DNA of 29,983 nucleotides from an uncultured Duncaniella sp. (GCF_910578445.1 NZ_CAJTQC010000033.1:1-29983), one strand, 5' to 3'; shown: positions 8,972 through 16,945, counted from the first letter of the stretch. Made by a program: numbers and translations. The notes: generated from the letters alone by a model not told the origin.

Positions 8972-9000
8972 CAAAGGTAGCACTTTTTTTTGGATTTCAA
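8972..9000 (-). promoter_or_regulatory. gapA: gapA promoter
   Basis: On the - strand TACCTTTG (8979-8972) is a perfect -7 element and TTG at 9000-8998 a plausible -33, with an 18-bp spacer. The leader to the ATG is about 120 bases. The 8846-9210 gap between gapA and mscL otherwise holds only the divergent mscL promoter. Confidence 0.65.
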
Positions 9001-9096
9001 TTGTTATACATCGAAATAAAATTGGCGTTTTTTACTCGATTTTGTATAAAAAAGCTAAATAAAGCGCACCGATAATAGTAATACGTCATTTTTCTC

Positions 9097-9104
9097 TATT
9101 TTTG
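9097..9104 (+). promoter_or_regulatory. mscL: -7 element for mscL
   Basis: TATTTTTG matches TAnnTTTG exactly, about 107 bases before the mscL start. No clear -33 was found. It would drive transcription divergently from gapA. Confidence 0.5.
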
Positions 9105-9210
9105 TGTCATATAAACAATTCATACCACATGATGGTTTTATGTGTATATGAATTTTTCTCACGCTTAATACATTTATTTATATTCATTCACAATCTTCAA
9201 ACTACACAGC

Positions 9211-9648
9211 ATGTCTTTCATCAAAGAATTCAAAGAGTTTGCAATGCGCGGCAATGTCATCGACATGGCTGTCGGCGTTGTCATCGGTGCTGCTTTCGGC
9301 AAAATTATTTCATCGCTCGTCGATGACATAATCATGCCTCTTGTCGGAGTTGCCACAGGCGGCATAAATTTCACTGACTACAAGTGGGTCATACAGCAGG
9401 CTGTGGTAGACGGAGCGACAAAGGAAGTCCTCAAACCCGAGGTCACACTTAACTGGGGCACATGGATTCAGACAGTGGTCGATTTCCTCATTGTCGCTTT
9501 CTGCATATTCGTCGCCATAAAAGCCATTAACCAGTTGAAACGTAAAGAAAAAGCAGCTCCCGAACCCGAGGCCGTCCCCGAACCGACAAAAGAAGAAGTG
9601 CTCCTCACCGAAATCCGCGACATCCTCAAAAATAAGGAGTCGAAATAA
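9211..9648 (+). CDS. mscL: Large-conductance mechanosensitive channel MscL
   Basis: This 145-residue inner-membrane channel opens under membrane tension to release solutes during osmotic downshock. The N-terminal helix and first transmembrane segment (FKEFAMRGNVIDMAVGVVIGAAFGKIISSLVDDIIMPLVG) match the family closely. The second membrane segment (about 91-109) is followed by an acidic Pro/Glu-rich linker and the C-terminal bundle helix KEEVLLTEIRDILKNK. It has the usual length and appears monocistronic between a promoter at 9097 and a hairpin at 9671. Confidence 0.97.
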   Translation: MSFIKEFKEFAMRGNVIDMAVGVVIGAAFGKIISSLVDDIIMPLVGVATGGINFTDYKWVIQQAVVDGATKEVLKPEVTLNWGTWIQTVVDFLIVAFCIFVAIKAINQLKRKEKAAPEPEAVPEPTKEEVLLTEIRDILKNKESK

Positions 9649-9670
9649 GCTACGATACATCATGCCTGAA

Positions 9671-9701
9671 CTTAAGAGTGCCGTTTCCCGGCACTCTTAA
9701 G
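9671..9701 (+). terminator. Hairpin after mscL (no T-run)
   Basis: A perfect 13-bp stem (9671-9683 with 9689-9701) and a 5-base loop start 23 bases past the mscL stop. It lacks a T-tract, so it could be a terminator of unusual form or an mRNA-stabilising structure. Confidence 0.6.
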
Positions 9702-9792
9702 TCCATGTCTCTGCCAGTCCTAAAGCCACCTGCCTGCCCCACGGCAGCTACATCACTACCAACACCTTAACAAAAAGCCATTCAAAACAACC

Positions 9793-10152
9793 ATGAAAAC
9801 ATTCCGAATCATTCTCGGCACGCTAATGGCCGCATGGGCAATCGGCATCAATGCCGATTCGAAGACAAGCACCGTCATCGACGGCATTGAAATTGACAAA
9901 GACCTTACGAAACTTAAATTCAACGGAAACACTGTCACATTATCATTCAGCGACAATTCATCAATCGAGGCCGACATGAAATTCGTGTCTATAAAAATTA
10001 GACATGCAACTTCAGCCATCGACGACGTTATCGCCGATCCCCAAAAACCTTCCGGCATCTATAATCTCAAAGGCCAATATTTAGGGACCAACCCCAAAAA
10101 TCTTAGTGCAGGCTTCTACATTGTCAACGGTCAAAAAGTCTATGTCAAATGA
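9793..10152 (+). CDS. Small secreted protein with Bacteroidales-type C-terminal 'GIYNLKGQ...YIVNGQKVYVK' tail
   Basis: This 119-residue protein has a signal peptide (about 1-21, AAWAIGINA) and a short beta-rich middle. Its C-terminal block (PSGIYNLKGQYLG...LSAGFYIVNGQKVYVK, 85-119) resembles the terminal segment found on many secreted Bacteroidales proteins, which recalls a short type IX secretion sorting domain. Whether it works as a sorting signal here is not established. Its last 4 bases (ATGA, 10149-10152) overlap the start of the pectate lyase gene, so the two are translationally coupled. That suggests a joint role in polysaccharide breakdown. I do not recognise a specific function. Confidence 0.75.
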   Translation: MKTFRIILGTLMAAWAIGINADSKTSTVIDGIEIDKDLTKLKFNGNTVTLSFSDNSSIEADMKFVSIKIRHATSAIDDVIADPQKPSGIYNLKGQYLGTNPKNLSAGFYIVNGQKVYVK

Positions 10153-12047
10153 TAAACATCAGAAATAAAGCAATCCTCCGGATAGCCGTAGCTACCACCA
10201 TCCTATCCACTCTCTGCGCACATGGACAGAATCCGGCCGACCATTCCGTCAGAATGAATCCGTCTGTAAATCAGATAATGCTTCAGACGGCGACAGGCGA
10301 AGTGAAACATTACAACACCGACGAACTTTCGGAAGTAAATATCGACAATAAGAACGGAACTGTCAGCGTGATACCGAAATCCGGCGACTGGAACGACGAA
10401 TACTGTCAAAACGTAACTTCAATAGGCTTTTCAAAAACGCCCGAAAGCGGAGAGTGCGCCGAGATTGTCAACGGAGGGGTCAACATAACCGAAGCCAAAG
10501 GATGGCTTGAATCCGCTTATATCAAATGGGACATCATGGATGGAGCATCAAGCTACCGTATATATATAAAAGGTGGGAAGTATGCGGACTACACTCCGAC
10601 CGACCGAGAGCTGTCAAGAAACTATGGCACATATGGACGCGCCGATATCGTAGGGCTTACTGCCGGAACATATTCGATAAAGGTAGTCCCTGTGGTCAAC
10701 GGAGTTGAAGACGACTCATCGGCGAGCGAGGCAAAATCAATGACCGTCAGGAGTCATAACCGCAAAGGTTTCGCCCATCACAACTTCAGCGGCGTAGGTG
10801 CTTATGATGACAACGGAGAGCTGAAAGATGACGCACGTGTCATATATGTGACAGCAGAAACAGCTAAAACCGTACAATGCGAGGTGTTGCAGAGCGCCAA
10901 GGAGACAGCAGGCAAAGGCACTGTTTTCACAGGACTTCAACAAATCATCAAAGGCTACCAGAAAGGATTTGAAAAAAGGCCACTCGCAATCCGCATCATA
11001 GGCACAATAAAAGCCAATGACATGGACTCATTCCTGAGTTCTTCGGAGGGACTTCAGGTAAAAGGCAAAAACGGATATGCGCCTATGAACATAACAATCG
11101 AGGGCATAGGCGAGGATGCCGCAATCCACGGATTCGGAATACTGGTCCGCAACAGCTCAAGCATAGAGATGAGGAATTTCGGAATATACTGGTTCATGGA
11201 TGACGGAATATCACTTGACACGGACAACAGCCACATCTGGATTCATCACCTCGACATTTTCTACGGGCAGCCCGGCAAGGACAAGGACCAGATAAAAGGC
11301 GACGGTTCAGTAGATGTCAAAGGCGACTCAAAGTATATCACATTCGCAAATATCCACTTCTTTGACAGCGGAAAGATGTCGCTTTGCGGTATGAAGAGCG
11401 AGACCGGCCCAAACTACATCGACTACCACAGCAACTGGTTTGACCACTCCGACTCGCGCCATCCACGCATACGCACAATGACCGTGCATGTGTGGAACAA
11501 TTACTACGACGGCATAGCGAAATACGGAGTCGGAGTCACGAGCGGAGGAAGCGCTTTTGTCGAACGCAATTTTTTCCGGGCCACAAAACATCCCATGCTG
11601 ATTTCAAAACAGGGCACTGATGCCAAAGGCAGCGGCACTTTCTCAAACGAACCGGGAGGAATCATAAAGAGTTTCGGGAATGTCTATGCCGATAATGAGA
11701 CCAACGGGTATATGCCTGTGACCCAAAACATGAGTACAACCGATTTTGACTGTTACGAGGCATCGACACGCGACGAGACCATACCTGAAACATATACCGC
11801 AAAAGCCGGAGGCTCTGTATATGATAATTTTGACACGAACCCAACGCTAATATACGACTATTCTCCTCTTGAAGCAACCGATGTGCCTGCCTATGTCACA
11901 GGATATTTCGGTGCGGGCCGTCTGAACAAGGGTGATTTCAAATGGAGTTTCGACAATCTCTCGGAAGATTCTAATTATAACCTTATAGTCCCGCTACAGA
12001 CAGCTGTGAAAAACTATAGCTCAACACTCATTGGAATATTCGAGTAA
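10149..12047 (+). CDS. Secreted pectate lyase (polysaccharide lyase family 1-like) with N-terminal FN3-like domain
   Basis: This 632-residue protein has a signal peptide (about 1-26), a beta-rich leader (35-95), a fibronectin-III-like domain (about 112-200; YIKWDIMDGASSYRIYI...GLTAGTYSIKVVPV) and a right-handed beta-helix lyase domain (about 205-630). Pectate lyases cut polygalacturonate by calcium-dependent beta-elimination. Family-1 landmarks are visible: HIWIHHLDI, the calcium-site block GDGSVDVKGDSKYITFAN (Asp385, Asp389) and the catalytic-arginine motif DSRHPRIR (435-442). No SusC/D genes are adjacent, so it is not in a classical polysaccharide-utilisation locus within this window. It overlaps the preceding small secreted protein by 4 bases. 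Exact substrate specificity is unproven. Confidence 0.9.
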   Translation: MINIRNKAILRIAVATTILSTLCAHGQNPADHSVRMNPSVNQIMLQTATGEVKHYNTDELSEVNIDNKNGTVSVIPKSGDWNDEYCQNVTSIGFSKTPESGECAEIVNGGVNITEAKGWLESAYIKWDIMDGASSYRIYIKGGKYADYTPTDRELSRNYGTYGRADIVGLTAGTYSIKVVPVVNGVEDDSSASEAKSMTVRSHNRKGFAHHNFSGVGAYDDNGELKDDARVIYVTAETAKTVQCEVLQSAKETAGKGTVFTGLQQIIKGYQKGFEKRPLAIRIIGTIKANDMDSFLSSSEGLQVKGKNGYAPMNITIEGIGEDAAIHGFGILVRNSSSIEMRNFGIYWFMDDGISLDTDNSHIWIHHLDIFYGQPGKDKDQIKGDGSVDVKGDSKYITFANIHFFDSGKMSLCGMKSETGPNYIDYHSNWFDHSDSRHPRIRTMTVHVWNNYYDGIAKYGVGVTSGGSAFVERNFFRATKHPMLISKQGTDAKGSGTFSNEPGGIIKSFGNVYADNETNGYMPVTQNMSTTDFDCYEASTRDETIPETYTAKAGGSVYDNFDTNPTLIYDYSPLEATDVPAYVTGYFGAGRLNKGDFKWSFDNLSEDSNYNLIVPLQTAVKNYSSTLIGIFE

Positions 12048-12078
12048 TCCGCCCTCCCCACCGGCTACGGAGTAAATT

Positions 12079-12154
12079 ATATAAAAGACAGAACAGACAG
12101 AAGGCTTCGGCAATTGCAGAATAAAAAACCTTCTGTCTGTTCTGTCTTTTATAT
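12079..12154. terminator. 26-bp perfect inverted repeat between convergent genes
   Basis: Arms at 12079-12104 and 12129-12154 are perfectly complementary over 26 bp around a 24-base loop. It lies between the convergent pectate lyase and glyA genes and ends in TTTT on both strands, so it is likely a bidirectional terminator. A second, smaller hairpin (about 12158-12176) lies closer to glyA. Confidence 0.8.
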
Positions 12155-12203
12155 GCCATCCGGCCATATGCCGGACGGTCAGTCGTATGATTCAGTCATT
12201 GAA

Positions 12204-13484
12204 TCAATATGCAAACATCGGATAGGGCTGCATGGTCGCATTGACCTTGGCACGCACCGCAGCGATGTTTTCAGCGCTTTCGGGATTGCGGAGCACTGTG
12301 TCAATCATCTCGGCGATTTCGAGCATGAGAGGCTCTTTAGCGCCACGTGTGGTGATGGCCGGAGTTCCGAGGCGGATACCCGAAGTCTGGAACGGGCTGC
12401 GTGAATCAAACGGAACCATATTCTTGTTGGCAGTGATGTCGGCCATCACGAGAGCCTTCTCGGCCACCTTGCCTGTAAGTTCGGGGAACTTGGTGCGCAG
12501 ATCGACGAGGATACAGTGGTTGTCCGTACCACCCGAAACGATGTTGTAGCCCATATCGACAAGAGCCTGAGCAAGCACGGCTGCATTCTTCTGCACCTGA
12601 AGCTGATATTCACGGAATTCGGGCTGCAGAGCTTCGCCGAATGCGACAGCCTTGGCGGCGATAACATGTTCGAGCGGACCACCTTGCACACCAGGGAACA
12701 CGGCTGAATCAAGCAGCTGAGACATCATTTTGACAACACCCTTCGGCGTGGTCTTGCCCCACGGATTCTCGAAATCCTCACCCATCATGATGACACCACC
12801 GCGCGGACCACGAAGTGTCTTGTGAGTGGTTGTGGTAACGATGTGGGCATATTTGACGGGGTTATCAAGAAGACCTGCGGCAATGAGACCCGCGGGATGA
12901 GCCATGTCAACCATGAATATCGCACCGATTTCATCGGCGAGACGGCGCATGCGTGCATAGTCCCATTCGCGGCTATAGGCGCTCGCACCACCGATGATCA
13001 GGCGTGGACGCTCGCGACGTGCCACTTCCTCCATCTGCTCATAGTCCACGCGACCGGTCTCGCGGTCAACGTTGTATTCAAGCGCATTGAACATCAGACC
13101 TGAGAAGTTGACAGGGCTGCCGTGTGAAAGGTGACCGCCGTGGCTGAGGTTGAGTCCGAGGAATTTGTCGCCCGGATTGAGACAGGCCATGAACACCGCC
13201 ATATTGGCCTGCGCGCCTGAATGGGGCTGCACATTTGCCCATTTTGCGCCGAACAGTTCTTTCAGACGCTCGATGGCGATGTTTTCAGCCTCGTCAACAA
13301 CCTCGCAACCGCCATAGTAACGGTGACCGGGATAGCCTTCGGCATATTTGTTTGTGAGACACGAACCCATAGCGCGCATCACCTGCTCGCTGACGAAGTT
13401 TTCGGAAGCGATGAGTTCGATTCCCTTTTTCTGGCGCTGATGCTCGCGCTCAATAATGTCGAAGATAACGTTGTCTTCTTTCAT
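12204..13484 (-). CDS. glyA: Serine hydroxymethyltransferase
   Basis: This 426-residue cytoplasmic PLP enzyme interconverts serine and glycine with transfer of a one-carbon unit to tetrahydrofolate, which feeds purine and thymidylate synthesis. The PLP lysine is Lys222 in VTTTTHKTLRGPRGG. ELIASENF (23-30), KYAEGYPGHRYYGGCE (46-61), QPHSGAQAN (86-94) and the MVDMAHPAGL block (191-200) are intact. It is the last gene of the pyrB-pyrI-flavin reductase-glyA run, 66 bases after the flavin reductase. That gap may hold its own promoter, although none was recognised. Transcription ends at the hairpin region 12079-12178. Confidence 0.97.
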   Translation of the reverse strand: MKEDNVIFDIIEREHQRQKKGIELIASENFVSEQVMRAMGSCLTNKYAEGYPGHRYYGGCEVVDEAENIAIERLKELFGAKWANVQPHSGAQANMAVFMACLNPGDKFLGLNLSHGGHLSHGSPVNFSGLMFNALEYNVDRETGRVDYEQMEEVARRERPRLIIGGASAYSREWDYARMRRLADEIGAIFMVDMAHPAGLIAAGLLDNPVKYAHIVTTTTHKTLRGPRGGVIMMGEDFENPWGKTTPKGVVKMMSQLLDSAVFPGVQGGPLEHVIAAKAVAFGEALQPEFREYQLQVQKNAAVLAQALVDMGYNIVSGGTDNHCILVDLRTKFPELTGKVAEKALVMADITANKNMVPFDSRSPFQTSGIRLGTPAITTRGAKEPLMLEIAEMIDTVLRNPESAENIAAVRAKVNATMQPYPMFAY

Positions 13485-13550
13485 ACCTTATAAATATTAT
13501 ACGTGTGATGAGTTTCTTTGTTTTTTGGCGAGATTTTGAGGTCTACGCCT

Positions 13551-14111
13551 TTATTTTTTCTTGACGCTCCAGCCGAACCGACCGATTTCTTCTCCCTGCT
13601 TGAAATAATGCCCGTGGGAATAGTTGATCAGACCGGCCGCTCCGAGGTCAAACGCCCCGGTCTCAGGATCAATCAGAGATTCCTCGGCAAGCACATTGAC
13701 CACGTCGGCTATGAACATGTCATGGCTGCCGAGACGCACGATTTCCTTCACCCGGCATTCGATACACATGGGTGATTCGGCTATGTAGGGAGCGGAGACT
13801 TTCACGCCCTTAACAGGGGTCAGCCCGGTTTCTTTCCATTTGTCGTAGTCACGACCGGAACGGACTCCGGCCCAATCCGTCGCACGCGCCATCGCTTCGG
13901 TGGTCAGGTTGATGGTAAATTCCATCTTTTCCTTAATCAGCGGATAGGAAAAACGTTCGGGACGCACCGAAATGTAACACATCGGAGGATTGGTACACAC
14001 AGTCCCGACCCATGCCACAGTGAATATGTTGCTGTGATTCTCGTCACCACAGCTCACGAGGACCGCGGGCAGCGGATAGATCATCGTCCCCGGCTTCCAT
14101 GCTACCTTCAT
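13551..14111 (-). CDS. Flavin reductase family protein (FMN-binding split barrel)
   Basis: This 186-residue protein has the flavin-reductase-like split-barrel fold, with PGTMIYPLPAVLVSCGDE, NIFTVAWVGTVCTNPPMCYISVRPERFSYPLI and SPMCIECRVKEIVRLGSHDMFIADV. Members bind FMN and reduce it with NAD(P)H or act as flavoprotein oxidoreductases; the partner here is unknown. The frame stays open 123 bases upstream to another ATG (14234), but that extension would overlap pyrI. MKVAWKPGT at 14111, only 2 bases after the pyrI stop codon, is the natural start. The tight spacing indicates cotranscription with pyrBI. Confidence 0.88.
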   Translation of the reverse strand: MKVAWKPGTMIYPLPAVLVSCGDENHSNIFTVAWVGTVCTNPPMCYISVRPERFSYPLIKEKMEFTINLTTEAMARATDWAGVRSGRDYDKWKETGLTPVKGVKVSAPYIAESPMCIECRVKEIVRLGSHDMFIADVVNVLAEESLIDPETGAFDLGAAGLINYSHGHYFKQGEEIGRFGWSVKKK

Positions 14112-14113
14112 AG

Positions 14114-14575
14114 TCAGATAATCTTTGCGTCGATACTGCGCACGGCCTGCGAACAGTAGTGACAGCTTATGGTGACATCCTCGCGGTCGATGACATGGAA
14201 ACGCGTGCGCATCGGCTCGTTGTTGGTGATACACTTGGGATTACCGCACTTGACGATGCCTACAATCGTATCGGGAAGCGTCACCGGGAACTTTTCGACT
14301 ACTTCATAGTCACGGATAATGTTGACCACGGCCGACGGTGCGATGAGGGCTATACGGTTGAGAGTCGATTCGGGGAAAAAGACGTCGGCGACCTTGATGA
14401 TGCCCTTTTTGCCGAGCTTTTTGCTGTCAAGATTGTTGCCGATGGTGACAGCGCCACCGAGATTCTCGATGCCGAGAATCTTGACAGCCTTGAAGAGAGA
14501 GGCCGACGGTATATGGTCAATCACAGTGCCGTCACGCAGGGCGGCCACAGCGAGTTCTTGTTTTGAGACAGTCAT
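14114..14575 (-). CDS. pyrI: Aspartate carbamoyltransferase regulatory chain
   Basis: This 153-residue regulatory subunit binds CTP or ATP in its N-terminal domain and docks on PyrB through a C-terminal zinc domain, giving feedback control of pyrimidine synthesis. The zinc cysteines are Cys110, Cys115, Cys138 and Cys141 (CGNPKC and CHYC), and the allosteric N-terminal part includes GTVIDHIPS and LGIENLG...TIGNNLDSKKLGKKGIIKV. It lies 58 bases after pyrB and directly before the flavin reductase. Length and motifs match enterobacterial PyrI. Confidence 0.97.
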   Translation of the reverse strand: MTVSKQELAVAALRDGTVIDHIPSASLFKAVKILGIENLGGAVTIGNNLDSKKLGKKGIIKVADVFFPESTLNRIALIAPSAVVNIIRDYEVVEKFPVTLPDTIVGIVKCGNPKCITNNEPMRTRFHVIDREDVTISCHYCSQAVRSIDAKII

Positions 14576-14633
14576 ACTCCGTAAGTGGATTAGTTGTTGT
14601 AGGTTGAATATTTAAGGAGATAAGTGACGTTGT

Positions 14634-15548
14634 TCATGCGTCGATGCCGAGCGCACGGCAGATGATTGCCTGACGGGCATAGAGGCCGTTGCGGGCCTGC
14701 TCGAAATAATAGGCATGCGGATTGTCGTCGACATCCTGTGCAATCTCGTTGACTCTCGGCAGCGGATGGAGGATACGCATATTCTCACGTGCGTCGCCGA
14801 GCATAGAGTTGTTGAGGTTATACAGGTCCTTGACACGTTCATACTCCATGATGTCGGCAAAACGTTCGCGCTGGACTCGCGTCATGTAGATGATATCGCT
14901 GCTGTTGATGACTTCAGGCGAAAAATCGGTGTGCTCAGTGTAGCGGATTCCGTTTTCGTCACAGAAAGTCTTGTATTCCACCGGCATTCCAAGCTCCTTG
15001 CAGGCAACAAAACGGAATGTAGGGTTGAAATGACGCATAGCCATTATGAGCGAATGGACAGTGCGGCCATATTTCAGATCACCGACAAGCGTGATGGTGA
15101 GATTCTCAAGAGTTCCCTGAGTCTTGTAGATGGAATAGAGATCGAGCATTGTCTGCGATGGATGCTGGTTAGCGCCGTCGCCGGCATTGATGATAGGGAC
15201 ATCGGTCACTTCAGAGGCATAGCGGGCCGCCCCTTCAAGATAGTGACGCATGACTATGAGGTCAACATAGTTGCTCACCATCTTTATTGTGTCCTTCAGA
15301 GTCTCGCCCTTCGACGAGCTGGTGGTGTTGGCATCGGAAAATCCGATGATACGACCTCCGAGACGGTTGACTGCGGTCTCGAAACTCAGACGCGTGCGGG
15401 TTGATGGTTCGAAAAACAGAGTTGCGACCACGCGCCCTTCAAGCAGACGGCGGTTGGGATTTTCCTCAAAACGACGGGCCATGTCGAGGAGCGAAAGAAT
15501 CTCGTCGCGCCCTATGTCGCTTATTGATACAAGACTATTGGTGTTCAT
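14634..15548 (-). CDS. pyrB: Aspartate carbamoyltransferase catalytic chain
   Basis: This 304-residue enzyme joins carbamoyl phosphate and aspartate, the first committed step of de novo UMP synthesis. The carbamoyl-phosphate motif FFEPSTRTR (45-53), Lys80 of the 80s loop (SSSKGET), MRHYLEGA (100-107), DGANQHPSQTMLDLYSI (124-140) and HPLPRVNEI (261-269) are all present. It heads a - strand run with pyrI, the flavin reductase and glyA. A TAnnTTTG element lies 37-44 bases upstream, overlapped by an inverted repeat that could serve regulation. Confidence 0.98.
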   Translation of the reverse strand: MNTNSLVSISDIGRDEILSLLDMARRFEENPNRRLLEGRVVATLFFEPSTRTRLSFETAVNRLGGRIIGFSDANTTSSSKGETLKDTIKMVSNYVDLIVMRHYLEGAARYASEVTDVPIINAGDGANQHPSQTMLDLYSIYKTQGTLENLTITLVGDLKYGRTVHSLIMAMRHFNPTFRFVACKELGMPVEYKTFCDENGIRYTEHTDFSPEVINSSDIIYMTRVQRERFADIMEYERVKDLYNLNNSMLGDARENMRILHPLPRVNEIAQDVDDNPHAYYFEQARNGLYARQAIICRALGIDA

Positions 15549-15592
15549 TGCAGTGAAATGTTGAAATGCTTGATGAGTTCACTGCAAATTTA
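15548..15592 (-). promoter_or_regulatory. pyrB: pyrB promoter -7 element overlapped by an inverted repeat
   Basis: On the - strand TAAATTTG (15592-15585) is a perfect -7 element. A 10-bp perfect inverted repeat (15548-15557 with 15578-15587) spans from the A of the pyrB ATG to within the -7 element. As the upstream arm lies at or before the expected transcription start, it may be an operator rather than an mRNA hairpin. No clear -33 element was seen. Confidence 0.5.
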
Positions 15593-15678
15593 CTCACTTT
15601 TCAGCAAAAAACACTCACTTCTGTTAAAAATTCTGATTGCGACCCTCCTTTATCCGGCCTCCGCCGCCATCACGGACC

Positions 15679-16233
15679 TCATTCCTCCTGACTGAGCTGA
15701 CTGCGCATCTCGCGGAGAATAGAATTGGACCGATAGTTGATAATCAGACCTATCACCGCGCCGATGACCGCCCCCGCCAAACAGCCGTAGAGATAATAGT
15801 CGCCAAACAAATCGGTGATTGTGAAACACATGTAGAACGCCAGCGGTATCCCGAGAGCCATGCCTATGGCCCTCAGCTTGATGCGCTCGCTCTCAAGCCG
15901 GCCTACAGTAAGGACGGCATCGCGCACGCTCATCTCCGAAAAATTCAGGTTGCGTATCTTACGGTAGTTCCGAAGATGGCACACACCCATAAACACAAAA
16001 AAGCAGTCGGCAAGTATCGCCAAAGTCGGGGCATCATGATAATAAGGCATCATCATCAGGAGGCCCATGAAACACAACAGCGAGAGATTACGGCTTATAA
16101 GCCCCAATCGGTCGCGAAGTGTCGAAACCCTCCCCTGCTCCATCCGCGACAGGAGTTCGCGGGTGTCGTCATGTCGGTAATCGGGAGGAATGTTTATGGA
16201 ATTCCAGCTATTTTTGATATCGTTTATGTCCAT
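15679..16233 (-). CDS. Four-helix membrane protein, possible anti-sigma partner
   Basis: This 184-residue protein starts with a polar, probably cytosolic segment of about 45 residues (MDINDIKNSWNSINIPPDYR). It continues with transmembrane helices at about 46-63, 69-88, 121-140 and 146-167, with positively charged loops (HLRNYRKIR) and a short polar tail. I do not recognise a named family. It lies 60 bases downstream of the ECF sigma gene on the same strand, the place where ECF anti-sigma factors usually sit. An N-terminal cytosolic sigma-binding arm on a membrane anchor would fit, but no zinc-type anti-sigma motif (HxxxCxxC) is present. Function is inferred from context only. Confidence 0.7.
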   Translation of the reverse strand: MDINDIKNSWNSINIPPDYRHDDTRELLSRMEQGRVSTLRDRLGLISRNLSLLCFMGLLMMMPYYHDAPTLAILADCFFVFMGVCHLRNYRKIRNLNFSEMSVRDAVLTVGRLESERIKLRAIGMALGIPLAFYMCFTITDLFGDYYLYGCLAGAVIGAVIGLIINYRSNSILREMRSQLSQEE

Positions 16234-16293
16234 AATGTCGGTAGTGTTTCTTCGATGGTTGTATATTTCTGAATCTATAAATATATTTATGTG

Positions 16294-16791
16294 TCACTCG
16301 TCGCTGTTGCCATTGTCAACAAGCCGCTGCTTGATGCGCCTGAGACGTGTAGCCACATTGTTGCGTGTGAATCCCGTCACCTCGGCTATTTCATCGTAGC
16401 TGCGTTCGTCAAGCCACATAAGGATTATCGCTTTGTCGATTTTCGACAACTGAGATATAAGTCTGTACATCTCGCGAAGCTGTTCTGTCCGCCGCCCGTC
16501 GTCGGCCATTAGTTCCGCCGCCATGTCAAGCGATGTCATTTCCGACGAATGACGGTTGTGGCGGCGGAAGAAAGTCACACACGTATTGAGAGCTGTCCTG
16601 TAAAGCCATGTCGACACGGCCGAATCGCCGCGAAACGAGCCCAGACCCTCCCAGATGTTGGCGAGCACTTCCTGATAGAGATCCTGAAAATGATCGCGGT
16701 CGGTGGCATACATATAGCATACTTTATACAGGAGCTGACGGTTGTCGTTGACAATCGCCATGAATCGTGATTCCCGTTCAGTTAATGCCAT
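16294..16791 (-). CDS. ECF-type RNA polymerase sigma factor
   Basis: This 165-residue sigma-70 family protein has only region 2 (about 13-80; LYKVCYMYATDRDHFQDLYQEVLANIW, then STWLYRTALNTCVTFFRR) and region 4 (about 105-158; LSKIDKAIILMWLDERSYDEIAEVTGFTRNNVATRLRRIKQRL). It lacks region 1 and a domain 3, which defines the extracytoplasmic-function class. Region 4 contains the helix-turn-helix that reads the -35 element. The promoter in front of its own gene (16840-16865) has the classic ECF form TGAAAC-N16-CGTCTAA, which implies autoregulation. An identical promoter faces the ABC exporter in the other direction. The downstream membrane protein may be its anti-sigma. The inducing signal is unknown. 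Confidence 0.93.
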   Translation of the reverse strand: MALTERESRFMAIVNDNRQLLYKVCYMYATDRDHFQDLYQEVLANIWEGLGSFRGDSAVSTWLYRTALNTCVTFFRRHNRHSSEMTSLDMAAELMADDGRRTEQLREMYRLISQLSKIDKAIILMWLDERSYDEIAEVTGFTRNNVATRLRRIKQRLVDNGNSDE

Positions 16792-16839
16792 ATCTTTTAT
16801 TCGAATTTACCGGTCTGTGTTGACGTTCTTATTCCGTTA

Positions 16840-16865
16840 GACGCGATTGACCGAAAAAAGTTTCA
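16840..16865 (-). promoter_or_regulatory. ECF promoter driving the sigma gene (- strand half of a dyad)
   Basis: On the - strand TGAAAC (16865-16860) and CGTC (16843-16840, within CGTCTAACG) are separated by exactly 16 bases. This matches the widely conserved ECF promoter form. The sigma-factor ATG is about 48 bases further on. No housekeeping TAnnTTTG lies in this direction. Confidence 0.75.
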
Positions 16866-16872
16866 TGCCGTG

Positions 16873-16901
16873 TGAAACTTTTTCTATAAATTTGCGTCTA
16901 A
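16873..16901 (+). promoter_or_regulatory. ECF promoter driving the ABC exporter (+ strand half of a dyad)
   Basis: TGAAAC (16873-16878) and CGTC (16895-16898, within CGTCTAACG) are separated by exactly 16 bases, mirroring the - strand promoter about a common centre at 16869. A housekeeping-like -7 (TAAATTTG, 16887-16894) sits inside the spacer but lacks a -33 element. The ABC ATPase ATG is about 45 bases beyond the -10 element. Confidence 0.75.
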
Positions 16902-16945
16902 CGAGATAACAAACACCAGTTAATTATCACACAACACAGACTACA

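Noticed and set aside
14112..14234. N-terminal extension of the flavin reductase to an upstream ATG
   Set aside because: It would overlap the end of pyrI, and the extra residues do not resemble the family. MKVAWKPGT at 14111 is the natural start.
14715..15404. 229-residue open frame on the + strand
   Set aside because: It is fully antisense to pyrB, which has complete catalytic motifs.
15637..16272. 211-residue open frame on the + strand
   Set aside because: It is antisense to the four-helix membrane protein, whose hydrophobic pattern and position after the sigma gene are convincing. The + frame is low-complexity and polar.
16887..16894. Housekeeping -7 element TAAATTTG for the ABC exporter
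   Set aside because: It lacks a -33 element and lies inside the spacer of a perfectly spaced ECF promoter, so it is kept only as a possible secondary promoter.
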